A DNA stretch of 64,000 nt, from the NCBI GenBank assembly GCA_963971225.1, contig OZ020269.1, positions 44,103,264-44,167,263 of the forward strand, given 5' to 3'. Both the position numbers and the translations under genes were made by a program. Below are positions 55,549 through 64,000 of the stretch, in pieces. This stretch comes from Melieria omissa (Eukaryota; Arthropoda; Insecta; Diptera; Ulidiidae). The stretch's first letter is position 1. Each line of letters begins with the position of its first letter. The notes under the pieces are model-generated. The model did no database searches and was not told the origin of the DNA. It worked only from the letters and a program-made list of their open reading frames with translations.

Positions 55549-57816
55549 TTAGACTTGTTCGTCCCGAACAAGTACCGAGGCTCCGCCGGAGTAAGACGCC
55601 AGGCGCTCCAAATGGACTACTTTCAACCTGGCGTTTCTGTTGCCGCAGCGTTGCACCCTGTACACCACGTCATTAATCCTGGTCACGACCTTGTACGGTC
55701 CTTCCCATGACGTTTGAAGCTGTGGAGACAAACCTTTCCTCCGCTGCGGGTTGTAAAGCATTACCAGATTGCCTTCTTGGAACCCCTCTGGGTTAGCCCG
55801 TAGACCATAGCTCGCTGTCAACCTGCTTTCAACTAGTTGAGTGCGGCTCCGCGATCTTCTCCTCGGCCCTTTCGCAGCCGAACACCGATTACAGCCTCTG
55901 ATCCACTCAGCGACAGACTCCTGACATCCTACCCAATAGAACCGCCTTCTTATCTTGGCGACAGTTTTTGCGATGCCTAGGTGCCCTCCACTGGAGTCGT
56001 TATGGTTTTCCTCAATGACATCGTCGATCCGGCCTCTCGGGACCACTATTAGGGATTTTCTGGTCCTGCCATCCCTGCTCTCCCACTCGCGGTATAGGCA
56101 GCCATCCTGCAGACGTAGACTTTGCCACTGTGCCCAGTAAGCCTTCGCGATCGGGCTCTCACCAGCCATCTCCTGCCAGGCCGGCCGTAATCTCTGCGCT
56201 TTGCCTTTGATGATCTTCGCGAGATCCGTATCCTTGCGCTGGTCCTTCTGTAGCCTTTCCGCAAGCCAATATTCCTCTTGCAGAACTCTTACCGACCGAA
56301 CATCCACAATTTGTCCCTCGTTTTCGGCCTGCGAATTATGCCTGCGTTCGGCCTCGCACGAATGGTGTGGCAGAGCGTCATCCCTTCTTGGCAACGTCTT
56401 TTGCCCGGAACGCTTTTCTCGCAGATGGCAGTCTCGTGATATGTGGCCTTGCTTGCCACATCGCCAGCAACTGACTCGAGATGATACTGCCCGCAGCCCC
56501 GCTGGTGCCTCCGAGCTCACTGTCTGGCTTTGCGTGACACGTCCAGATTGGACCCCATGCATCTCCGCAGATGAATGTCGAAAACTTCCCCTCCAGGCCG
56601 CCTCATACGTCAATGCGCTTGTCACCGTCTCACGGAAAGTCGGCTTGCCCATCATCAATGCACTGCGTCGTGTCTCCGGGTCATGAAGACCTTCAATAAA
56701 CGCCTCAATCTTCATCCTCTCGAGATAATCAGCGCCGAATTTCGGGTAGCACAACTGTACGAGCCGCTCAATGTCTGCTGCATACGTTTGCAGCGCCTCG
56801 TCTGCTCTTTGCCAGCGGTTCTTCAGCTCGCAATAATACAGCATTTTGTTGTGCTCGTCACTGTATCTGGCTGCCAATGCCCTCATGACGGTCTCGTAAT
56901 CACCTCTCAAACCTTCCGAAACTGTTTGTATTACCTCAGCCGCACGACCTCTTAGAGCCAGTATCAGCCTCCGACCTTTCCTAACATTGGTCCACTGACT
57001 CTCCAAAGCAGCCATCTCGAATTGTAGTTTGAATGTGTCAAACGACGTAGTACCGTCATAAGTAGGCACTTCTATGGCAAAACTTTCCGGCGGCAAACAT
57101 TCTCGTGGCTGTACCTCTCTAAGCCGCTCGTCGATTTTCCTGTTTACTGAATCCTCCAGACTGTCAACTCGTTTGTCCCACTTGTCCATTCGCGTCTCAA
57201 GATGCTCAACTTTCCCGTTCAGTCTATCGGAAATTTCCTCCACCTTCTGTTCTATGCGCGCAGAATTTGTCGCCATTTCTCGGTTGCACGCTTCCATTTG
57301 CTCCGATATTTCACGGGTCGCCGTTTCCATCCTTGCTATTTCTTGATTCGTCGTTTCCAGTTTCGCTGCCATTTGCGCCGAAAGTTCCTGATTCGCGGTT
57401 TCCAGTTTCGTTGCCATTTGCGCCGAAAGTTCCTGATTCGCGGTTTCCAGTTTCGTTGCCATTTGCGCCGACATTTCGCGATTTTAATTTTCCATTTTGG
57501 CTGCCATTTCACGGTTGGAAGTCTCAAAAATGCCTTTAAGTGCAACCATTAACTGGCTCATGTCCATTGCTTGTGGTGGCGTAGCCGCTGCACCCGTACT
57601 TTGCATCGACGCAGCACCAGCAGGCGATTCCTCCACCTTGGCCGACGCCTCTTGTTCCTGCGTTCCGAACTCGTGTGCAGCCCAATCAATGCCTCTTGAT
57701 TCACACGCCTCTCGCAAACGCAGCTGCAACTCCACCTTACCGCCAGCAGTCGGCAAATTCCAGGCAGCCAGCTCCTTCTTCAGCTGGTCAACCTTCAGCA
57801 GTTCCAGTTTAACCAT
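55549..57816 (-). pseudogene. gag: element B Gag-integrase fusion frame
   Basis: Starts at ATG 57816. SAP domain (residues 1-35), coiled coil with three 15-residue repeats of SAQMATKLETANQEL type (57380-57480), capsid region from EVPTYDG, and a zinc knuckle CWRCGKQGHISRDC (about 56430-56475). Sequence then jumps in frame to the region before integrase and its zinc-binding H-x3-H...C-x2-C (55880-56010). It jumps again from RRSRSRTQLVES to the post-catalytic C-terminal domain (YNPQRRKGLSP...) and ends in RDEQV. A single TAA at 57484-57486 splits an otherwise ~755-codon frame. Protease, RT, RNase H and the integrase catalytic core are absent. Confidence 0.87.
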
Positions 57817-57878
57817 GTTTCCGTTTTTATAATTTTATTTTACTTTCAGTAATACAATCCCCAATTTCTGACACCAAA

Positions 57879-58309
57879 TGTTACGAATTTCCCCAGTTCG
57901 TTATCGACGGTTCGTTTTGATTGTATTTGAAAATAAAACAACTTCAGTTATCCGGCGCAACGTAGTCAAAACTAACAATCGCTTTATTTACAGAATTCAC
58001 ACTTCGCTTGTATCTACACTTGTTACCACTTTGCTTGCTTAACACAGACTCGACCCCTTGCGCTGCCACTGCTGCTTTTATACCAGTTTTCTTATCGCGC
58101 CGAAGTTTCTTGCACTTCTAATTGGAAGACGCTCGACTACTCTCGCACAGCCCATTTCGAGAACCATCCTTGCCATATCGGACTATACCAAGCGAATTTA
58201 TAACAGTTTTGCTGTACTTCACAGTGCATGCCTAAAAGTATGCTTGGAAAACATTCGTGCGGAGAAAGGCATTCCTGTACAGTGCGGCACAGAATCTCTC
58301 ATCGTATCA
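57879..58309 (-). repeat. 5' LTR of element B
   Basis: 431 bp. On the minus strand it starts TGATACGATGAG and ends CGTAACA; TATAAAA in its inverse is near 58075-58085. It matches the split 3' LTR. Confidence 0.92.
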
Positions 58310-58317
58310 ATATATAC

Positions 58318-58935
58318 AGTTTCATCTATCTATACTATTATATAAAAACAAGTGTGAATTTTTTGAGCCACAATCAGGCAAAAACCACTGAACCGATTTA
58401 GATGAAATAAGCACCAAACATATTTTTATCTAGGGGAATGGTACATAGGCTATATGAGAATGGCCAGCCCCCTTCTTACGCCCACTATGGTAACAAAACT
58501 CATCTATGGTATGCTTTTGTAAGGCAATATGGGTATCAAACGATTCAGCGTGTCATTGCGGCAAACATAGGCTATAATATTATCGGCCACGCCTACTTTC
58601 CGTGCCCACTAAACTAACAAAACAAAGCTACGGTACATGTCAGTGAATCAGTATTAATATCAAATGATTCCGAGTTTCATTCATGTTAACATAGGATATA
58701 TAAGATTGACCACGACCAACTGATATGCCTTTTCGCATATGCCTTTATGCACGCACACTATAATAACAAATCATGGCCATGGTATATTTGTCATAGCAAT
58801 ATGGGTATCAAACGATTCAGCGTGTCATTGCGCTTTGAAACATAGGCTATAATATAATCGGCCACGCCCACTTTCTGTGCCCACTAAACTAACAAAACGA
58901 AGCTGCGGTACATGTCGGTAAATCAACTTAAATTT
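58318..58935 (-). repeat. dispersed GTGGGCGTGG repeat (copy 2, inverted)
   Basis: Reverse-orientation relative of 6680-7410: starts atactattatataaaaacaa, then the conserved aaccactgaaccgattta segment and the gtgcccactaaactaacaaa units. Adjacent to element B as copy 1 is adjacent to the solo LTR at 6166. Confidence 0.7.
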
Positions 58936-58940
58936 TCAAT

Positions 58941-59750
58941 ATGGAATATCTTCGGAATGAGAAACCTGGCAGCATTAAAATTTGGTGCGAGGCCACCGTT
59001 TAGATGTGCCGTTTCACTGGTAAAACTTTGTGAGCGTTGGACAAGAGGCGTGACACTTTTTAAGCAACTCAAATGTTTTGAATAACTTTGGAACTACAAA
59101 TCACACATTAAAGAGATTTGACACAAACTTACGACTTAGATGTGCCCTTCGACATGGGCAATGGAGTGGGTATCGGACGAGGGGGCCTGGCACTACCTAT
59201 ACAACCCAAGTTTTTAATATGAAACATCTTCGGAATTATAAGTCGGCCAGCATTGAAATTTGATATAGCATCATGGCTTAGACGTGTCGTTCAAGTGGTT
59301 AAATTGTATGGGCGTTGGACAAGGGGCGTAGCACTTTTTAACAGCCCTATTGTTTTGAATAACTTTGAAACTGCAAATCACACATCAAAGATATTTGGCA
59401 CATACTTACGATTTAGACGTGCTCTTCGACAGAGAGAGTAGGGTGGGTATTGGACGAAGGGCATGGCACCGCCCATAGAACCCAAATTTTTAATGTGGAA
59501 CATCTTCGGAAAAATAAGTTGGAAAGCTTTGAAGTTTTATATACCATCGTCCCATAGATTTGTCATTCTACTGGTAAAATTTTATGGGCGTTGACAAGGG
59601 ACGCGGTATATTTTTTGCGACTGAAATTTTCCGCGTAACTTTGGAACTGAAAGTCGCATATCAATAAAACCGGGTCACACCCTTTGACTGGAGGAATGGA
59701 TTGGGCATTACATAAAAAAACGTGGCATCGCCCATAGATTGTAGTATGAA
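58941..59750. repeat. three ~277-bp imperfect tandem repeats
   Basis: Units start with atggaatatcttcgga-type sequence at 58941, 59219 and 59495 (periods 278 and 276). Each has a gggcgttgga(c)aag segment and an aactttggaactgcaaatc segment. Non-coding. Resembles the 345-735 block in style. Confidence 0.8.
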
Positions 59751-59999
59751 GAAATTTGATTTATTGGGCCCATTGACTTCAAGTTTGCGTGCAAAGCTGC
59801 AGGGCCCTACTAGTTTATAATAAAACCAATATACAAACAAAATTTCGGATTTCGGATTCCGAAACAGAAAATTTAAGTACGAAATAATCTTAAATTAAGA
59901 TTTTCGCACTCTAGAATTGATCACAAACTAAGGTTCTTTTGATCTTAATTTAAGCAAAAAAAAAATCGTAAAATAAGATCCTTTGAACTTAAGTTTAGC
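59751..59999. other. AT-rich, nothing recognised
   Basis: No gene or clear repeat apart from short gatcttaattt-like motifs. Confidence 0.3.
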
Positions 60000-61105
60000 C
60001 AAAGAGTATGAAGTAATGTACAACGCGTATGTGGGCACAAAAGTGTTTTCGGCTGCTCTGATGCGGGAAGAGCGAAGCGTAGGCATTTGAGAATGTTAAG
60101 ATCATAACATTTTCTGTTAGATTTGCGTAGGACAACAGCAAAAAGCAATGTTATTGTTCGCAACGGCTTCACTCGTGTCCATTGAAATGGTGGTTGTTGT
60201 AGCGTAGTGATCGCTCAATCATTTTTTACATGTATGTTTCTTGATCTTGTTTGCCGAAGCGCAAGCAAAGAGTAAACAACAAAACCAAAGCATGTTAAGA
60301 TCATAACATTTTCTGTATTTTAACATTTTCGTCGTTTCAACCAAGATGACTCGGGATTCGCTAATGTTTTTGTTGTTGTCGATTATTGTGTGTATGCTTT
60401 TTTGGTTTTGCTGCACAAATTGCTGTAATGTAGTGAAACTTTGTGGTGTATGGCTGTTTACTCAAATGCTGCGCTTTGATTGATTTTAAAAGCCTAGAAA
60501 TATTTAGACGTAGTTGAATCCAATTTGAAATTTTTACAAATATTTTGACGTGGCGAGTTCCAAGTAAAATTATTTGTTTATATTTTGACGAGGTTGATAC
60601 CAATTTTGAACCTTTTGCAGCTGTTTTTTTTGACGTGGTTGCATCCAGTTTGAAATAAATACAAATATTTTTACGTGGCGCATTCCAAGTAAAATTATTT
60701 GTTTATATTTTGACAAGGTTGATACCAATTTTGAACCTTTTGTAGCTGGTTTTTTTTGACGTGGTGTCATCCAATTTGAAATTTTTACAAATATTTTTAC
60801 GTGGCACATTCCAAGTCAAATTATTTGTTTATATTTTAAAGTGGTTGAATCCAATTAGAAATTTTTACAAATATTTTTGCGTTGCGCATTCTAAGTAAAA
60901 TTATTTGTTTATATTTTGACGAAGTTGATACCAATTTTGAACCTTTTGCAGCTGTTTTTTTTTTACGTGGTTGAATCCAATTTGAAATTTTTACAAAAGA
61001 TTGCACGTGGTTGATACCAATTTTGAATATTTTGAAGAAGTATTTTAACGCCATTGTCCTAGATTGTAAGTCTATTTTTTGTTTCGGATTGTTACAATAT
61101 GACTT
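60000..61105 (+). mobile_element. P-like transposon, 5' terminal fragment
   Basis: Begins with the inverted-repeat relative CAAAGAGTATGAAGTAATGT and follows the inverse of 21040-22071 through the subterminal region and the tandem array. It ends at the sequence around the transposase start codon (ttgttacaatatg, about 61086-61098). The transposase and the other end are missing. A gttaagatcataacattttc block occurs twice (about 60097 and 60294), a change not present in the long copy. Confidence 0.82.
60495..61030. repeat. tandem array of the P-like fragment
   Basis: Diverged units of about 120-126 bp carrying gacgtggttg and gataccaattttgaa motifs (the latter at about 60594, 60719, 60928 and 61011). 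Homologous to 21120-21610 in inverse orientation. Confidence 0.8.
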
Positions 61106-61235
61106 CAGGCAAATAGAAATTCGTCGTGAGACGTCGTGGCGTGCGGACGTGTTTTTCCTAATCTCTCGGGTGATTGTAATTATACAAACACTCTTGCTTT
61201 AGTGATTCGGGTCGATCATCCTGCTGATTATCGGC

Positions 61236-62270
61236 ATGCCATGCGTATGTGGCCTTAAGGTCGACCGTGGCCAGCTTAAAGTACAATGTGCCAAGTGCAG
61301 TGACATTTTTTATCCAAAATGTGTAAAGTTATTATCGGTCGACATTGAATATATGCAAAAAGCGAACAAGCCATATTGTTGTACCCAATGCACAAAAGCG
61401 CGCCGAAACTCTATTCTATCGTCTCCTCGCTCAACAACTCCGCCAAAAGATAGTGTATCGACTACCAAAAACTCATATTGTTCGGGACACGCAAGACTTC
61501 GCTGCCCCCTGCTTCGGCTCCCGAGAGAGCCTATCCGTCACCTGAGTGCGACGCGATAGAAATCGTCTTGCAAGCTGTTCTCCAAGAGGTTAGACCTTTC
61601 CGATCTGATCACGAAAAAGCGACCGCAATAATTAACTCTTTGCAAAGCGACAAGGAACTTCTGATTAAAAAAGTTGAAGATCTGCAACTAGAAGTACAAG
61701 CTGTTCGTCGTTTACTTTGTGAGCATGCTGATGTCGCTGCTACAATCCCCACCATAGCTAGTGACATTAAAGATCTTCGGAATGATCTGAACAACATGCA
61801 TGATAATATTTCTGCAACCTCAAGACACAATAAGCGGTCGCCTGTTCCTGGCTCAACGACACCGGTTCTCTCCTCTGCGTCATCCATCTCTTATGCTGCT
61901 GCTGCTTCCGCCGCTGCCACCCCTACAGCCGATGCCATTAACATTTCTTCTGCTTCGCGCTGCCCTGCGCCGCCACCGTTGCTGCTATCCCATAGCAACC
62001 AGACAGCACAGTTGAAGAACGATGACGTCTTCATAACTGCTGGCGCTAAGAATAAAAGAGCAAAACGGAATGCGAATGACACTGTCGTAGGCCGCAATGC
62101 AAGCCGCGAGTTGGATGTAATTGTCAATGTCAGTGGGTACATTTGTCTTATTTCAATCCCACTGTGACCACTGAAAGCATTATTTACTGCTTACATACTC
62201 ATGCTACTATAGATAAGAGCGATCTTTCATGCTACATTTTAGTAAAGAAAGACTGTAATTGAAGGACTGA
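61236..62270 (+). pseudogene. CR1-like LINE ORF1 with PHD-like zinc finger, broken
   Basis: ATG 61236. The N-terminal PHD-like finger has C-x1-C, C-x2-C and C-x2-C pairs (PCVCG, CAKC, CCTQC), but the usual F-H-x2-C reads FYPKC, so the His ligand is Tyr. After a shift near 61450 there is a coiled coil (ATAIINSLQSDKELLIKKVE), an Ala/Ser/Pro linker and a basic patch. The remains of the C-terminal domain shared with 54420-55479 run over frame breaks to about 62270. Confidence 0.75.
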
Positions 62271-62454
62271 AGAGAGTATCGTTCAAACTTGACGTAGCAG
62301 AAAAGTACTACGACAAAATCTTCGACCCTTCTCTTTGGCAGGAGAATATTAAAGTACGGCCGTTTACAAATTTTGCAAGAGAAGAGGCGAAACCACTGCA
62401 GTCCTAGCGTGCGCCGACGCTGTTATTAATTCTGCAAATGCTACAGAATCTCTA

Positions 62455-62695
62455 TTGTATTATCAGAATGCTGGCGGGATAAGAACCAAAATGCCATCAT
62501 ACTGCCGAAATGTTCGATTGCCAACAATATAATCTATTTCGCAAAGACAGATGCTACCGCACTACCGGTCTTTCTAAAGGCGGCGGCGTACTTGTCGCTG
62601 TTCCTCTGATTCGTTTTGACATTGATCAAATTATTGCTAAAATTGTCATAGAAAAATCTCATGAATTGTTCATATCTGTAAGTTACATGCCACCA
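62455..62695 (+). pseudogene. CR1-like ORF2 part 1 (endonuclease remnant)
   Basis: Shows LLYYQNAGGIRTKMPSY (endonuclease start), a deletion, then YNLFRKDRC...TGLSKGGGVLVAV and LFISVSYMPPL. Cut by the TTAA MITE and resumes at 63426. Confidence 0.75.
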
Positions 62696-62699
62696 TTAA

Positions 62700-63425
62700 G
62701 GGGGTCGTCTAGTGTGACGGGTCAAAAAAATCGTTTTTTTTTTTTTCATAAATCACTTCTAAAACATGTTTAGAAGACGTGTATAAATGGATTTTTGTAA
62801 ATTCGAAGCCGTTATCAAGTTGCACTTGTAAACCGGAGTAGGTATGCGGAGCGCGTACCTCCAACTTCCAACTTAAAAACGCGTTTTTCTCAAAACACGT
62901 TTTTTCAAAACTGCTGCCACGATATCTCAAAAACTATTTCACTATTAATGCTCAACTTTTTACACCATCTTGAGTACATGTCCAACTACAAATTAAGCTA
63001 AAAGAATTAAGATTGCTTCGTTACTTTTTTTTTCTTCAATTATATGCACGTGAAAAATAGTCGAAAAACTCATATTTTTTTTATGTTTAGGCAAAAAAAT
63101 ACTTTTTTTTGGAATTCGAACTTTCTTTTAGCTCAATTTGCAGTTTGAAGTCTCAGGAATGAAATGGCGTTTGGTTTTTTGATTTCAGATAATTACAACG
63201 CCCGGAATCATGGCAGCAGTGGAGCAACTTTTTTTTTTTACGTCTTCCTGTTGAGTGGTGTAACTCCGATACTAATCAATAGATTGGCTTCAAATAATTA
63301 TAAAACTTTGTCGAAATGTACGCAAAGAAGAAATAAAATTCAAAAGTTATTTTACTTGAACGGTTTTTTTAATAATGACTGTCAAAAAAGGCATAAAAAT
63401 ACGGCCTTCACACTAGACGACCCCC
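62700..63425. mobile_element. TTAA-flanked MITE, 726 bp
   Basis: Terminal inverted repeats GGGGGTCGTCTAGTGTGA with TTAA at 62696-62699 and 63426-63429. Non-coding, AT-rich. Removing it rejoins the LINE frame (YMPPL then SPNELYK). Ends share the GGGGGT start and the size class of 16374-17111. Confidence 0.9.
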
Positions 63426-63910
63426 TTAAGTCCAAACGAATTGTATAAAACGCATATAAGTAACTGTTGCACCATATTAAATAATCTAAATCACAATCAG
63501 CATATCATAATATTGGGTGACTTCAATTTACCCAGTGTAAATTGGTGTTTTGATGATGATGTTAAGCAATTATTACCATATAACATATCAAGCGAGAGTG
63601 AATGCGAGGTACTCGACACTTTTGCTGAGTTTAATCTCTGCCAGGTTAACAGTGTTCATAACGACATCAATCGTATACTTGATTTAGTTTTTATAACCAG
63701 CGATCTAAAATCTGATGTCCAGCTCATTTCTTCACCCCCTCTTCCTAACTCTATCCACCATAAAGCATTATGTGTGAGCTTTAAACTTCAGTCATTAATT
63801 CTTGTAAGAACTATAACTTCATTAAAGCCAAATTCAATGACATATCGCGTTCATTAAATTCAGTTGATTGGGAATCTGCCCTTAACAAGCCCCAATTATC
63901 ACAAGCCTAC
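63426..63910 (+). pseudogene. CR1-like ORF2 part 2 (endonuclease C-terminal half)
   Basis: Contains IIILGDFNLPSVNW, the NRILDLVF segment and the SIHHKAL box of the endonuclease, a stop at 63855-63857, then DWESALNK in another frame. The homology stops near 63910. Confidence 0.78.
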
Positions 63911-64000
63911 TGAGAAAACACAAGAGTTTTTGTGTTCCGCGAGAGAGTCGCTCCTTTCGCGTTCAATTAGCAACTGGTCCGTGGACCGAAGTTTATTCCT
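63911..64000. other. unassigned sequence at window end
   Basis: Unlike the preceding LINE; contains a palindromic ggtccgtggacc near 63977. Probably the start of another insertion, but it is cut by the window. Confidence 0.25.

Larger units (their letters stand above)
51178..58309 (-). mobile_element. Ty3/gypsy element B, internally deleted, 3' LTR split by a LINE
   Basis: Minus orientation. 5' LTR 57879-58309; 3' LTR in two pieces, 51178-51555 and 55485-55537 (together 431 bp, equal to the 5' LTR). ATAT at 51174-51177 and 58310-58313. Purine tract next to 55538; primer site TGGTGTCAGAA at 57866-57876. The LTRs differ at about three positions seen, so the insertion is recent. It keeps gag and parts of integrase but no protease, RT or RNase H. 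Confidence 0.92.

Overview
The window looks like heterochromatin-like or TE-dense intergenic/intronic DNA from a fly (Diptera, probably Brachycera; tephritid-like is a guess). This is inferred from the mix of families: R1-like, Jockey, CR1 and RTE-type LINEs; Ty3/gypsy and BEL/Pao LTR elements; P-like, piggyBac-like, Tc1, mariner and DD37E transposons; a tRNA-derived SINE; and tiny (61-80 bp) GT-AG introns. Almost everything is transposable-element DNA. The only clear host sequence is one 126-bp exon of an SVOP/SV2-type transporter at 39462-39587 (-). Two further small gene remnants are proposed: a SAM-domain exon pair at 48.8-49.7 kb and a Myb/SANT-like fragment at 47.5 kb.

Layout. 0-2.6 kb: ~140-bp imperfect repeats and a 5'-truncated R1-like LINE. 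2.6-6.2 kb: a BEL/Pao element reduced to gag and protease. 6.17-6.6 kb: gypsy solo LTR. 6.7-7.4 kb: a dispersed GTGGGCGTGG-type repeat. 7.5-26 kb: a deep nest. A piggyBac-like element (-) is split by a Tc1-like element at 8076-24490; the Tc1 is split by a Jockey-clade LINE (8186-23385); the Jockey is split by a second LINE (11296-17885) and by a P-like THAP transposon (17962-22071); the second LINE is split by a 1-kb foldback element and by a TTAA-flanked MITE. Each junction has a target-site duplication and/or a reading frame that resumes. 24958-31629: a 3,336-bp segment (piggyBac, SINE, LINE and R1-like pieces) is present twice in tandem with about six differences. 26.7-35.2 kb: a LINE split by the R1-like element and by an RTE-type LINE. 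36-41 kb: a TA-flanked MITE, a mariner-type element, the host exon and a DD37E element. 41.4-47.4 kb: full-length Ty3/gypsy element A (SAP-domain Gag, tRNA-Leu-type primer site, ATAT target duplication). 50.1-58.3 kb: a mariner-derived foldback, a solo LTR, and gypsy element B, whose 3' LTR is split by a CR1-like LINE with an uninterrupted 909-codon ORF2. 58.3-59.75 kb: dispersed and tandem repeats. 60-64 kb: the 5' end of a second P-like copy and a degraded CR1-like LINE carrying a second TTAA MITE.

How it works together. There is no operon-like logic; the biology is the insertion history. The gypsy family repeatedly used ATAT/ATAC sites, and element B landed exactly on the target duplication of an older solo LTR. 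Element B is a deletion derivative in which Gag is fused in frame to parts of integrase, so it could only have moved using proteins supplied by relatives. Most coding regions are broken; the best preserved are the CR1-like ORF2, the ORF1 of the second LINE, the P-like transposase (one apparent frameshift) and the integrase half of gypsy A. All family names come from motif recognition by eye, without database searches.
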